A model generated the notes under the pieces. That model was not told the origin of the DNA and made no database searches. It was given only the letters and a program-made list of their open reading frames with translations. A program made the position numbers and the translations under genes. Below, one piece after another: positions 7,965 through 18,257 of a DNA stretch of 42,282 nucleotides. The stretch's first letter is position 1, and every line of letters starts with the position of its first letter. The DNA is from VRUB01 sp046758085 (GTDB lineage Bacteria; Pseudomonadota; Gammaproteobacteria; Acidiferrobacterales; SPGG2), in contig JBHHZP010000009.1 in the NCBI GenBank assembly GCA_046758085.1, forward strand, positions 1 to 42,282, in the 5' to 3' direction.

Positions 7965-9197
7965 ATGGGATCACTTAGCAATAAACACCTGGTGCTCGGC
8001 ATCACGGGGGGCATTGCCGCGTACAAAAGCGCCGATCTCGTACGGCGCCTCCGCGGGCTGGGAGCCGACATCCGGGTTGTCATGACGCGGGCGGCGACAG
8101 AGTTCATCACACCGTTGACCATGCAGGCGGTCAGCACCAACCCCGTGCGCCTGCACATGCTCGATGCCGAGACCGAATCGGGCATGAGCCACATCGAGCT
8201 CGCGCGTTGGGCCGACGCCGTAATCGTCGCGCCGGCCAGTGCCAATTTCATCGCCAAGATGGCGCATGGGCGCGCCGATGATCTCCTCAGCACGCTGTGC
8301 CTCGCCACACACGCCGTAGTTGCGCTGGCGCCGGCGATGAACCAGCAGATGTGGGAAAACCCGGCCACCCAGGACAACCTTGCGAGGGTCAAGCAAAACG
8401 GTGTGCGGCTGTTCGGGCCGGCACAGGGGGCGCAGGCCTGTGGCGAAACCGGACCGGGGCGCATGCTCGAGCCGACCGAGATCGCGGCGCGGACCGCAGA
8501 GCTGTTTTCGACTGGCGCTCTTGATGGCCGGCATGTGCTCGTCACCGGCGGTCCGACCTGGGAGGCCCTCGATCCGGTGCGCGGCATCACCAATCGCAGC
8601 TCGGGGAAAATGGGCTATGCTGTAGCTGAGGCCGCGCTCGAGGCGGGCGCGAGCGTGACGTTGGTGTCCGGGCCCACGGCGCTTGCAGATCCTGAAGGCG
8701 TGACAACCGTGCACGTGCGCAGCGCGCAGGAGATGCTGGAGGCTGTGCATGCGCAGGCGAATAATATAGATATCTTCATGGCTGTCGCTGCGGTGTGTGA
8801 CTACCGGCCCGAAACAGTTGCGCCGCAGAAAATAAAGAAACATTCGGATACTCTGACCATCAAGCTTGTGAGGAATCCGGATATCCTGGCGAGCGTGGCA
8901 GCACTATCGCCTGCACCGTTCACTGTGGGATTCGCCGCCGAAACCGAAAATCTGGAGCATCACGCGCGCAAGAAGCTGCTCGACAAACGCATCGATCTAA
9001 TCGTCGCCAACGACGTGCGAGCCGGTAACGTCGGATTCGATTCGGATTACAACCAACTGCTCCTGATAGACAATAACGGCGTGATCGAATTACCGCGGGC
9101 ACGCAAGATCCGGCTTGCTCGCGCCCTCATCCAGCACGTTGCCGACAAGTATCATGCAAAAAGTGCAGCTCAAGATTCTCGATACGCGCATCGGTAA
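7965..9197 (+). CDS. coaBC: Bifunctional PPCDC/PPC synthetase
   Basis: CoaBC joins cysteine to 4'-phosphopantothenate (CoaB) and decarboxylates the product to phosphopantetheine (CoaC) in CoA synthesis. The 410-residue protein has the flavoprotein CoaC half with GITGGIAAYK (12-21), catalytic H76 (SHIELARWAD), PAMNQQMW (123-130) and C159 in QACGETGPGRM. The CoaB half carries ITNRSSGKMG (208-217) and the K289-region lysines. These positions are almost identical to E. coli Dfp. It overlaps dut by 44 bases, so the two are probably co-expressed. Confidence 0.96.
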   Translation: MGSLSNKHLVLGITGGIAAYKSADLVRRLRGLGADIRVVMTRAATEFITPLTMQAVSTNPVRLHMLDAETESGMSHIELARWADAVIVAPASANFIAKMAHGRADDLLSTLCLATHAVVALAPAMNQQMWENPATQDNLARVKQNGVRLFGPAQGAQACGETGPGRMLEPTEIAARTAELFSTGALDGRHVLVTGGPTWEALDPVRGITNRSSGKMGYAVAEAALEAGASVTLVSGPTALADPEGVTTVHVRSAQEMLEAVHAQANNIDIFMAVAAVCDYRPETVAPQKIKKHSDTLTIKLVRNPDILASVAALSPAPFTVGFAAETENLEHHARKKLLDKRIDLIVANDVRAGNVGFDSDYNQLLLIDNNGVIELPRARKIRLARALIQHVADKYHAKSAAQDSRYAHR

Positions 9198-9609
9198 GGA
9201 ATTCCCGCTGCCGCGCTACGCCACCGGCGGCGCCGCGGGTGTGGACATCATTGCTTGCATCGACGAGCATTTGCGAATCGATCCGGGTGAAACCCACCTC
9301 GTGCCTACGGGCCTGGCTATCCATATTTCCGATCCGCAATTAGCAGCAGTGCTACTGCCGCGGTCGGGCCTTGGGCACAAACACGGAATTGTGCTTGGTA
9401 ACCTGATCGGACTGATCGACTCCGACTACCAGGGCCAGGTGTTTGTTTCCTGTTGGAACCGTGGGCACGAGAACTTCGTCATCGAGCCCGGCGACCGCAT
9501 CGCACAGATGGTATTCGTCCCGATTGTGCGGGCGGAGTTTGAAATCGTCGAGGAGTTTTCACAAAGCCCCCGTGGGGACGGGGGCTTCGGTCACACGGGG
9601 CGCAAGTAG
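9154..9609 (+). CDS. dut: dUTP diphosphatase
   Basis: Dut hydrolyses dUTP to dUMP, keeping uracil out of DNA and feeding thymidylate synthesis. At 151 residues it equals the E. coli length when started at ATG 9154, inside the coaBC coding region. The trimeric dUTPase motifs are all visible: AAGVDI (27-32), PRSGLG (69-74), GLIDSDYQG with catalytic D89, and the C-terminal glycine-rich RGDGGFGHTG (140-149) that closes over the active site. The coaBC-dut order is conserved in gammaproteobacteria. Confidence 0.96.
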   Translation: MQKVQLKILDTRIGKEFPLPRYATGGAAGVDIIACIDEHLRIDPGETHLVPTGLAIHISDPQLAAVLLPRSGLGHKHGIVLGNLIGLIDSDYQGQVFVSCWNRGHENFVIEPGDRIAQMVFVPIVRAEFEIVEEFSQSPRGDGGFGHTGRK

Positions 9610-9936
9610 GACGCGTTCGCGAGGCGATGTCTGATCAGGGGAACTAAGTTGGGACGACAGGCCAGAGCACGAGACCCAGACCTGACAGACCTGTGTGCCG
9701 ATACGCTGCTCAGCGCAGCACCCAGGACACCCACTAAGCGCCACCGCGGGTCTCGTTCGTGCTCACAACGACCACAACATGGGCAACCGGCTACGATCTT
9801 GCGCCCCTGATCCGCGCAGCGGCACTGCTCACCGAGACAACAGCCGCACGGTAGGTAGCGTTGCACTGTGATTGATGCCAACGTTCGCTGGTGGATGACA
9901 ACCTAAGTGTCGCAAATCATGACAGTGTCGTAAATC
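9610..9936. other. Intergenic region dut-GGDEF gene
   Basis: This 327-base gap has no gene that I can support. An open frame on the minus strand is cysteine-rich but has no recognisable family, no start signal and a composition like random GC-rich DNA. The only clear structure is an 18-base tandem repeat that runs into the next gene. Confidence 0.5.
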
Positions 9937-9942
9937 ATGACA
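9907..9942. repeat. 18-bp tandem repeat across the start of the GGDEF gene
   Basis: GTGTCGCAAATCATGACA is followed immediately by GTGTCGTAAATCATGACA (17 of 18 identical). The second copy carries the presumed ATG of the diguanylate cyclase gene. The first carries an equivalent ATG whose frame stops after four codons. The duplication therefore creates a tiny decoy frame (M-T-V-S-stop) just before the real start. Confidence 0.75.
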
Positions 9943-11550
9943 TCGCTGAATAAGCTTACAACACGCTATGCCTTTGTCCTTGTATTGTGCTTATCGCTCG
10001 CCATCTTTGCCGGGTATCGCGTGCTGCAGGAAACACAGCGGGAGCAAACCGTGCTGCTCGCCAACACTGCCGCCATGCAGATCACCAATGTCATCCAACA
10101 AAACCGGAAAGTTCTCTACAGGATCTCGAGGCGTGCCGATGTGGTTGGATCGGTGCGCCTGGGAGAATTTACGGCCCTCGATGAGAAAGCTGACAGCCTC
10201 GGTCCGTTGCTTCCTTATGCGCACAGAATTCGCTTCTTGCCAGACTCGGTAACCCCTGACCCGACAAGCACACCACCGCTCACACAGGCCTGTGTCGCGT
10301 TCATTCACCGCACGCAGGATCAACAACGCCCGCCGCGTTCGGAGTTCCATCTGCTTGGCAAACGATATGAGCACTTCGATCTGGTGGAACCGATAAAAAA
10401 TGCGCAAGGGCAGGTTAGAGGGTACGTGCACGCAAGTATTTCCAGTGCCCCCATACGGGGCATTCTCCGGCGCCTGGAATCCAAAGCCCATTACCTGGAG
10501 CTGCGACAAGCTATGGGGAGTGGCCGCGGCCCCTCGCCACAGGTGGTGATGAAGCTTGGCAATGCTCGTCGCACGATGGGCATTGCAGCCCGGTCCGGCT
10601 CGGCCGTCGACACAGCGTGGGCAAGCGTGACGATGGTGCTTGGCGCTATTGGCGCCCTCTCTTCCCACGAGTCCGTGACTATTCCCATTGCCGACACCAC
10701 ATGGACTCTCGTTTTCTGGCCGCGCGTGGAAACGGCACCGCTATTCACGGGGAAACGGCTCATGCTGCTGCTGGTGATCATCGTGGCGGCGCTTGCACTG
10801 CTGGCGGCGAGTCTGAACCTCTCATGGAAGGTAGTGGCTTTTGTGAACCATGATATAAAGTCCCTGGCCCGGATCTTCAGAGACATACGCGAGGGTTCGA
10901 TCAGAGTGAACTACCCGATGGAGCTCTCGGAGTTCAGAAAGATCTTCAAGTATCTGCGCGACTCCGGCAAGGAAATGGTAATCGAGAAGAGTATTTTCAA
11001 AGATATGGGGCTCGTGGATCACCTGTCCCAACTCAACAACCGGCGCCACTTTGAGAAGAAGATCAAGGAACTCTTTGACACGATAAAAACGAGCGGATAC
11101 TCTTCCGTCCTCATTATCGATCTGGACCATTTTAAATCGGTGAATGACCGCTTCGGTCACGATGCCGGTGATGCCTTGATCGTCAAGTTCGCCAACGCAC
11201 TAAAAAAACATGTGCGCCAGACCGATTTTTTGGCGCGCCTCGGCGGCGACGAGTTCTGCGTGACCTACACTTACACCGACTTGCAGCGGGCCGCACAACT
11301 GGCCGAACGGCTGCGCGAAGAGCTCCCGCGCGACCTGACGCTCACCGGGGAGGCGGTCCACCGGCTACGGTGGACCGGCGGGCTGAGCGTCATGTGTGAC
11401 GATGACGAGAAGAGCGATGATGTCCTGTGGCGTGCCGACCAGGCGCTGATCCAGGCCAAGAAGGCCGGGCGCAACACCACGCGGGTAGTGGGTCCGGCGT
11501 CCGTGCCGGTCCAAAAAAAGAAAAGCCAGCGCGCTAAGGAAGGCAGATAG
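9937..11550 (+). CDS. Membrane diguanylate cyclase (sensor-GGDEF)
   Basis: This is a 537-residue membrane protein predicted to make cyclic di-GMP. It has one transmembrane helix near residues 10-30, a roughly 240-residue periplasmic sensor, a second helix near 276-300, a linker and a GGDEF domain. GGDEF (436-440) is intact, and an inhibitory-site RxxD (RQTD, 427-430) lies exactly five residues before it, so product inhibition is expected. It sits between dut and algC. From memory, its sensor region (RIRFLP, PPLTQACVAF, SEFHLLG, HYLELRQ, TTWTLVFWPR) resembles the membrane-anchored N-terminal extension of long AlgC proteins in related genomes. No good ribosome binding site is visible. Confidence 0.88.
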   Translation: MTSLNKLTTRYAFVLVLCLSLAIFAGYRVLQETQREQTVLLANTAAMQITNVIQQNRKVLYRISRRADVVGSVRLGEFTALDEKADSLGPLLPYAHRIRFLPDSVTPDPTSTPPLTQACVAFIHRTQDQQRPPRSEFHLLGKRYEHFDLVEPIKNAQGQVRGYVHASISSAPIRGILRRLESKAHYLELRQAMGSGRGPSPQVVMKLGNARRTMGIAARSGSAVDTAWASVTMVLGAIGALSSHESVTIPIADTTWTLVFWPRVETAPLFTGKRLMLLLVIIVAALALLAASLNLSWKVVAFVNHDIKSLARIFRDIREGSIRVNYPMELSEFRKIFKYLRDSGKEMVIEKSIFKDMGLVDHLSQLNNRRHFEKKIKELFDTIKTSGYSSVLIIDLDHFKSVNDRFGHDAGDALIVKFANALKKHVRQTDFLARLGGDEFCVTYTYTDLQRAAQLAERLREELPRDLTLTGEAVHRLRWTGGLSVMCDDDEKSDDVLWRADQALIQAKKAGRNTTRVVGPASVPVQKKKSQRAKEGR

Positions 11551-11660
11551 AAAGGTTCCCTCCCCCGGAAAGCTACGGTACGCTTGTGTGGCGCTCCGGC
11601 CTTAGCGCGAAGACCACGGCCAGCGGTGGCGCGCGCACTCAGCACGAAGGTATATATCCT

Positions 11661-13076
11661 ATGGCTCTATCAGAAAACGGTTCTTCACACTCGGTGCAAG
11701 CGGCCGAACTGCCGGCCGAGATCTTCAAGGCGTACGACATTCGCGGTATTGTAGAGACTACGCTCACGCCCGGGATCGTGGAGCGCATCGGACATGCCAT
11801 CGGCAGCGAGGCGCGATCTCGCGCGCAGCGTGCGGTCGCCGTGGGTCGTGACGGGCGCCTGTCGGGGCCGCGCCTGGTCGCTGCCCTGAGCCGCGGGTTG
11901 GCGCGGGCCGGGTGCGAGGTCATCGACATCGGGATGGTGCCCACACCGGTGTTGTACTTTGCCACCTACCATCTGGGCACCCACTCCGGGATTAGCGTCA
12001 CCGGCAGCCATAACCCGCCGGAGTACAACGGCCTCAAAATAGTCCTCGCGGGGGAAACGTTGGCGGCCGGCGCGATCCAGGACCTGCGCCGGCGATGCAT
12101 GGACTCTGACCTCGTCGATGGGCCGGGCCGTATTACCGAGGCCGATGTGCGCGAGGCCTATCTGGAACGTATTACCTCGGATGTGCACCTCGCACGCACG
12201 ATGAAAGTGATCGTCGACTGCGGTAATGGCGTGGCCGGCGCCATGGCCCCGGAGCTGTTGCGCCGGCTGGGATGCGAGGTGGCGGAGCTTTATTGCGAGG
12301 TCGATGGCCACTTTCCCAATCACCATCCGGATCCCGGGCAACCCGCTAACCTGGCCGATCTCATCGCAGCCGTAAAACACCGCCCGGTCGATATCGGAAT
12401 CGCTTTCGACGGCGACGGGGATCGCCTCGGCGTGGTATCACCGGACGGTGACATCATATGGCCCGACCGCCAGATGATCCTTTTTGCCCGTGATGTCCTC
12501 TCGCGCCACGCGGGCGCTGAGATTATCTATGACGTCAAGAGCTCCCGTGCGCTGGACGTGGTCATCCTCGAGGAGGGTGGCCGGCCGGTCATATGGAAGA
12601 CCGGCCATTCTCTCATCAAGGCCAAGCTCAAGGAATCGGGGGCTTTGCTCGCCGGCGAGATGAGCGGGCACATTTTCTTCAAGGAAAGATGGTACGGTTT
12701 TGATGACGCGATTTATGCGGCCGCGCGGCTGCTGGAGCTGATCTCGCACGATACGCGTGCCCCGGCGGAGATTTTCGCGGCGCTGCCCAACACCGTTAAC
12801 ACCCCGGAGCTGCATCTGGAGATGAAAGAAGGCGAGCACTACGCCTTGATCAAGGAGCTTGTGGCGGAAGCGGATTTTCCCGGCGCCAAGATCACGACAA
12901 TCGACGGGCTGCGCGTAGATTTCGACGATGGCTTCGGGCTGGTGCGGGCCTCCAACACCCAGCCCGTGCTGGTCTTTCGCTTCGAGGGCACCAGCCGCGC
13001 GGCACTGGCGCGCATCCAGGGCCAGTTCAAGGCCCTGCTGAACGGCCTGCGAGGCGATCTGACGCTGCCGTTTTGA
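11661..13076 (+). CDS. algC: Phosphomannomutase/phosphoglucomutase
   Basis: AlgC interconverts the 1- and 6-phosphates of mannose and glucose, supplying GDP-mannose and UDP-glucose for exopolysaccharide and LPS. The catalytic phosphoserine is in TGSHNPPEYNG (S116), the metal site is DGDGDR (about 250), the sugar-binding loop is GEMSGH (about 332), and the phosphate-binding RASNTQP lies near 429. These match Pseudomonas AlgC. I choose ATG 11661 (471 residues, preceded by GAAGG) over an upstream frame start that adds 25 non-conserved residues. This is the short, soluble form, without the membrane sensor extension seen in longer homologues. Confidence 0.94.
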   Translation: MALSENGSSHSVQAAELPAEIFKAYDIRGIVETTLTPGIVERIGHAIGSEARSRAQRAVAVGRDGRLSGPRLVAALSRGLARAGCEVIDIGMVPTPVLYFATYHLGTHSGISVTGSHNPPEYNGLKIVLAGETLAAGAIQDLRRRCMDSDLVDGPGRITEADVREAYLERITSDVHLARTMKVIVDCGNGVAGAMAPELLRRLGCEVAELYCEVDGHFPNHHPDPGQPANLADLIAAVKHRPVDIGIAFDGDGDRLGVVSPDGDIIWPDRQMILFARDVLSRHAGAEIIYDVKSSRALDVVILEEGGRPVIWKTGHSLIKAKLKESGALLAGEMSGHIFFKERWYGFDDAIYAAARLLELISHDTRAPAEIFAALPNTVNTPELHLEMKEGEHYALIKELVAEADFPGAKITTIDGLRVDFDDGFGLVRASNTQPVLVFRFEGTSRAALARIQGQFKALLNGLRGDLTLPF

Positions 13077-13176
13077 ATGGCGCGGTATTGGCCGCGCTTG
13101 AAAACATGCCCCACAGGCATCACTGCATTCATGGGGATGCTAGCGTGCCTGCCCATTGCCGCAACCCCAGGACACC

Positions 13177-14139
13177 ATGAACGAACGGCGCCTACGCACC
13201 CATAAGCTTAACAACCTGATCCAGTCCGCGTTGCTGCTCGCTGGCATGGCCGCCGTGCTCGCCCTGCTCGGCTGGTTGCTAGGCGGCGGCTCGGGCGTGA
13301 TCTGGGCGGCGGTGACCGGCATCTTGGTGCTCGTGCTCTCGCCGCGCGCCTCGCCACGGCTGATGCTCAGGCTTCACGGCGCCCAGGCGCTGTCTGTCGC
13401 CCAGACCCCCGACCTGTATGCGCTCGTCGAAACGCTGGCGGCGCGCGCTGGGTTGCCGCGACTGCCGGAGCTTTATTACATCCCGGTGCAAACGCTAAAC
13501 GCATTTACGCTGGGGCGGCGTGGCCAGGCCGCCATCGCCCTCACTGGGGGGTTGATGCGTCACCTGACCCGGCGCGAGCTGACCGGCGTGCTTGCCCACG
13601 AGATCAGCCATATCCGCAGCAACGACATGTGGGTAATGATGCTGGCCGACACCGTCAGCCGTCTTACACGGACCTTTTCCCTCTTCGGTCAGTTCCTGCT
13701 TTTCCTCAATTTGCCGCTGATTCTGCTCGCCGGCAGCGGGCTGCCGTGGCTGGCTATCTTGCTGCTTATCTTCGCACCGACGATAAGCGTGCTCCTGCAG
13801 CTTGCGCTGTCGCGTACCCGCGAGTTCGATGCCGACCTGGATGCCGCCGAGCTTACCGGCGACCCGCTCGGGCTCGCCTCGGCACTGCACAAGCTTGACC
13901 GTTATCAGGGCGGCCTGCTGCGCCGAATCCTTATGCCCGGTGGGCGGATACGGGATTCGTGGATACTGAGCACCCACCCGAGCTCGCAGGAGCGCATACG
14001 GCGGCTCACCGAGCTGGCCGAAACCTGGCCCCGGCCGATCGAGGCGCGGGCGTTGGTAGAAAACCCCTTTGATTTTTCAGATGAGCGTCTGGCGCTGCGC
14101 CGCCTGCCGTGGTGGTACCTGAGCCGGCTGCAGCACTAG
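13177..14139 (+). CDS. M48 family metalloprotease (HtpX-like)
   Basis: This is a membrane zinc protease of the M48/HtpX group, which degrades damaged membrane proteins. It has two hydrophobic segments near residues 20-65, the zinc motif HEISH (141-145), further hydrophobic helices around 170-205, and the third-ligand motif SRTREFDADLDAAEL. A substrate-side STHPSSQERIRRL follows, as in HtpX. The ATG at 13177 follows AGGACACC and gives 320 residues; an in-frame TTG seven codons upstream is less likely. It is not E. coli-like HtpX in detail, so I leave the symbol open. Confidence 0.88.
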   Translation: MNERRLRTHKLNNLIQSALLLAGMAAVLALLGWLLGGGSGVIWAAVTGILVLVLSPRASPRLMLRLHGAQALSVAQTPDLYALVETLAARAGLPRLPELYYIPVQTLNAFTLGRRGQAAIALTGGLMRHLTRRELTGVLAHEISHIRSNDMWVMMLADTVSRLTRTFSLFGQFLLFLNLPLILLAGSGLPWLAILLLIFAPTISVLLQLALSRTREFDADLDAAELTGDPLGLASALHKLDRYQGGLLRRILMPGGRIRDSWILSTHPSSQERIRRLTELAETWPRPIEARALVENPFDFSDERLALRRLPWWYLSRLQH

Positions 14140-14175
14140 CCTGCTTGCGTCGGCGCGCTGTACGCTGCATCACAT

Positions 14176-14742
14176 TCACGTCTTGGGCAGCGTCACCCCG
14201 ACCTGCTGCATGTACTTCCCGGCGCGGTCCTTGTACGAGGTCTCGCACTCCTCATTGGCTTCCAAGAAGATTACCTGCGCCACACCCTCATTCGCGTACA
14301 TCTTGGCCGGTAGCGGCGTCGTGTTGGAAAATTCCAAGGTCGCGTAGCCTTCCCACTCGGGCTCGAACGGGGTCACATTGACGATGATACCGCAACGGGC
14401 GTACGTGCTTTTTCCAACACAAAGAGTGAGCACATTACGCGGGATGCGAAAGTACTCTACTGTGCGCGCCAGCGCAAAGGAGTTGGGGGGGATAATACAG
14501 ACGTCGCCCTCAAAATCGACAAAGCTCGTGTCATCGAATTGCTTCGGATCCACGATAGCGGAGTTGATGTTTGTGAAAATCTTGAATTCGTTGGAACAGC
14601 GAATGTCGTATCCGTAACTCGAGGTGCCGAATGACACGACACGACCATTACCATTCTGCTTTATCTGGTTCGGCTCGAACGGCTCGATCATGCCGTGCTC
14701 TTCGGCCATACGCCGAATCCATTTGTCGGACTTGATGCTCAT
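14176..14742 (-). CDS. dcd: dCTP deaminase
   Basis: Dcd deaminates dCTP to dUTP, which Dut then converts to dUMP, so dcd and dut in this window act in sequence. The 188-residue product has YGYDIR, the catalytic-glutamate segment VTPFEPEWEG and the C-terminal YMQQ region of the trimeric dUTPase superfamily. The length matches the form found in many beta- and gammaproteobacteria. It lies downstream of apbC on the same strand, with a 128-base spacer filled by heptamer repeats. Confidence 0.95.
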   Translation of the reverse strand: MSIKSDKWIRRMAEEHGMIEPFEPNQIKQNGNGRVVSFGTSSYGYDIRCSNEFKIFTNINSAIVDPKQFDDTSFVDFEGDVCIIPPNSFALARTVEYFRIPRNVLTLCVGKSTYARCGIIVNVTPFEPEWEGYATLEFSNTTPLPAKMYANEGVAQVIFLEANEECETSYKDRAGKYMQQVGVTLPKT

Positions 14743-14747
14743 TGCTC

Positions 14748-14789
14748 GTGACTAGTAATGGGTGGCTGGTGATGAGTTGTTGGTAACAG
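14748..14789. repeat. Heptamer-period array upstream of dcd
   Basis: Six consecutive 7-base units begin with GT: GTGACTA, GTAATGG, GTGGCTG, GTGATGA, GTTGTTG, GTAACAG. Only the phase and first bases are conserved. The array lies directly upstream of the dcd start codon, where its ribosome binding site should be. Confidence 0.6.
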
Positions 14790-14845
14790 TTCAACAATTA
14801 ACGGTCAGTCCATGTCGACCAGACCCTAAATTAGGAAACGAATAA

Positions 14846-14870
14846 CGATTCACGGATCACGGATCACCGA

Positions 14871-14880
<10 letters not shown>
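14846..14880. repeat. Heptamer-period array at the end of apbC
   Basis: Units CGATTCA, CGGATCA, CGGATCA, CCGATCA and CGTGTTC follow each other without gaps. The apbC stop codon (minus strand TGA) falls inside the array, so the last codons of apbC are written in repeat sequence. Confidence 0.7.
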
Positions 14881-15962
<1,082 letters not shown>

Positions 15963-16171
15963 GGAATTCTCCGGATCTTCGGGTTCAGTTTGGGGGCAAA
16001 ATGCTACACCGCGCGTGCAAAAATGTCATGCCGGAAGTGTAACTCCCATACTCAAACTGGGGATGAAGCAAGACCCGCGACAGCTGCGCGCGATCTCGGG
16101 TAGCGGGGGTACGGCAAACCTGATACCGTTTGCGCCTCGGCCGCCGGCGCTGCAGGGTGTTTGTCAACACT

Positions 16172-16209
16172 TTGTTAGCGGTGCGGCCTTTTTAATTGTA
16201 TTGTTAGCG
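16172..16209. repeat. Direct repeat TTGTTAGCG upstream of metG
   Basis: TTGTTAGCG occurs twice, at 16172-16180 and 16201-16209, 29 bases apart; the second copy ends three bases before the metG ATG. The region is AT-rich between the copies and lies in the divergent apbC/metG promoter region. It may be a regulator site or chance. Confidence 0.35.
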
Positions 16210-16211
16210 CT

Positions 16212-18242
16212 ATGTCAGACAACAAACGCAGAATCCTCGTGACCAGTGCCCTGCCCTACGCCAACGGCCCCATCCACGTGGGCCACCTGGTGGAGTACAT
16301 TCAGAGCGACATCTGGGTCCGGTTCCAGAAGATGCGCGGTCACGACTGTATCCACGTTTGCGCCGACGACGCGCACGGCACGCCGATCATGATCCGGGCG
16401 CAGGACGAGGGCATTACGCCCGAGGCGCTCGTGGAGCGTTTCGAGGAGGAGCATCGCCGTGATTTCGCTGACTTTGCAATCAACTTCGATAATTACCACA
16501 CGACTCATTCCGAGGAAAACCGTGCGCTCTCGATCCTCATCTACGAGCGCCTAAAGGCAGGCGGGCACATCAGCTCGCGCATAATCGAGCAAGCCTTCGA
16601 TCCCGTCAAGAACATGTTCTTGCCCGACCGCTTTATAAAAGGCGAATGCCCCCGATGCGGGGCAGCGGACCAGTACGGGGATAGCTGCGAGGTATGTGGC
16701 GCGACCTACTCGCCCGTCGAGCTGAAAAACCCGATTTCCGCCATCTCCGGCGCCAAGCCCGTATCCAGGGAATCCGAGCATTACTTTTTCAAGTTGCAGG
16801 ACTTCGAGCCCATGCTACGGGCCTGGACCCGCGGCGGACATCTGCAACCCGAGGTGGTCAACAAGCTCGATGAATGGTTTACCGAGGGTCTGCGCGAGTG
16901 GGACATCTCCCGCGATGCACCCTACTTCGGGTTCGAGATACCCGATGCCCCGGGCAAGTATTTTTATGTCTGGATGGACGCCCCGATCGGGTACATGGCG
17001 AGCTTCAAGAACCTCTGCGAGCGCACAGCGATCGAATTCGATGCCTACTGGGGTCGCGACAGCGAGACCGAGGTGTACCATTTTATCGGCAAGGATATTC
17101 TGTATTTTCACGCATTGTTCTGGCCTGCAATGCTCGCGGGGGCAAACTTCCGAACACCGACCGCCATTTTTGCGCACGGGTTTCTCACCGTGAATGGGCA
17201 GAAGATGTCCAAGTCCCGTGGCACATTTATCACGGCGCGTACGTACCTCTCGTACCTTGAGCCTGAGTACTTGCGTTATTACTTTGCGGCCAAGCTCAAC
17301 GGCCGGGTCGAGGACCTCGACCTGAACCTGGATGATTTTGTGGCCCGCGTGAATGCCGACCTGGTGGGCAAGTTGGTCAATATCGCCAGTCGTTGTGCCG
17401 GCTTTATCAATAAGCGTTTCGCCGGAAAGCTCGCCGAGACCCTGCCTGATGCAAAGCTGTGCCAGCAATTTGCCGATGCCGGGGACACGATCGCCGGGTT
17501 TTACGAGGCACGTGAGTACAGTCGCGCTGTGCGCGAAATCATGGCCCTGGCCGATCACGCAAACCAGTATATCAATGACCGCGAGCCGTGGGTCATCGCC
17601 AAACAACCGGGGCGCGATGCCGAGCTGCAGGGTATCTGCACGCTGGGGCTGAACCTTTTCCGCGTGCTCGTTGGCTACCTCAAACCCGTGCTGCCACTGA
17701 CCGCGGCCAAGGCCGAGGCATTTCTTAATAGTGATCCGCTTACGTGGGAAAGCTGCCGCACGCCGGTCACAGGCACCGCGATCAATCGTTTTACCCATCT
17801 GTTGACGCGCGTGGAGCGCCCGACAATCGACGCCATGCTAAGCGCCGCGACTGAGGAGTTGGAATCTATGAATACGACAACACCCACTGGGCCCCTGGCC
17901 ACTGACCCCATCGCCCAGGAAATCACATATGACGACTTTGCCAAGGTCGATCTACGCATCGCGCGCATCACCAAAGCACAGTTCGTAGAAGGCGCCGACA
18001 AGTTGCTGCGGTTGACGCTGGATCTCGGTGGTGAGACCCGCAATGTGTTTGCCGGGATCAAGCAGGCCTATAAGCCCGAGGACTTGGAAGGCCGCTTAAC
18101 CGTCGTGGTCGCAAACCTCGCGCCACGCAAGATGCGCTTCGGTACGTCCGAGGGCATGGTGCTCGCCGCCGGCTCGGGCGACACCGATCTATGGCTGCTT
18201 GCACCCGATGACGGCGCTCAACCCGGGCTGCGCATCAAGTAA
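16212..18242 (+). CDS. metG: Methionyl-tRNA synthetase
   Basis: MetG charges tRNA-Met. The class I HIGH motif appears as HVGH (22-25) and the second signature as KMSKS (about 333-337). A zinc knuckle CPRCG ... CEVCG sits in the connective peptide near residues 143-163. The C-terminal 100 residues form the EMAPII-like tRNA-binding and dimerisation domain (VDLRIARI, NVFAGIK). At 676 residues it matches E. coli MetG (677). rsxB follows after 15 bases, so the two may be co-transcribed. Confidence 0.97.
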   Translation: MSDNKRRILVTSALPYANGPIHVGHLVEYIQSDIWVRFQKMRGHDCIHVCADDAHGTPIMIRAQDEGITPEALVERFEEEHRRDFADFAINFDNYHTTHSEENRALSILIYERLKAGGHISSRIIEQAFDPVKNMFLPDRFIKGECPRCGAADQYGDSCEVCGATYSPVELKNPISAISGAKPVSRESEHYFFKLQDFEPMLRAWTRGGHLQPEVVNKLDEWFTEGLREWDISRDAPYFGFEIPDAPGKYFYVWMDAPIGYMASFKNLCERTAIEFDAYWGRDSETEVYHFIGKDILYFHALFWPAMLAGANFRTPTAIFAHGFLTVNGQKMSKSRGTFITARTYLSYLEPEYLRYYFAAKLNGRVEDLDLNLDDFVARVNADLVGKLVNIASRCAGFINKRFAGKLAETLPDAKLCQQFADAGDTIAGFYEAREYSRAVREIMALADHANQYINDREPWVIAKQPGRDAELQGICTLGLNLFRVLVGYLKPVLPLTAAKAEAFLNSDPLTWESCRTPVTGTAINRFTHLLTRVERPTIDAMLSAATEELESMNTTTPTGPLATDPIAQEITYDDFAKVDLRIARITKAQFVEGADKLLRLTLDLGGETRNVFAGIKQAYKPEDLEGRLTVVVANLAPRKMRFGTSEGMVLAAGSGDTDLWLLAPDDGAQPGLRIK

Positions 18243-18257
18243 CGAGCGACATCCACG

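Noticed and set aside
9591..9881. Cysteine-rich 96-codon minus-strand frame after dut
   Set aside because: Overlaps the end of dut, has no recognisable metal-binding family or ribosome binding site, and Cys codons are expected in GC-rich random sequence.
13080..13100. Hairpin GCGCGG/CCGCGC after algC as a terminator
   Set aside because: Stem is short and followed only by TTG, with no T run; too weak to call.
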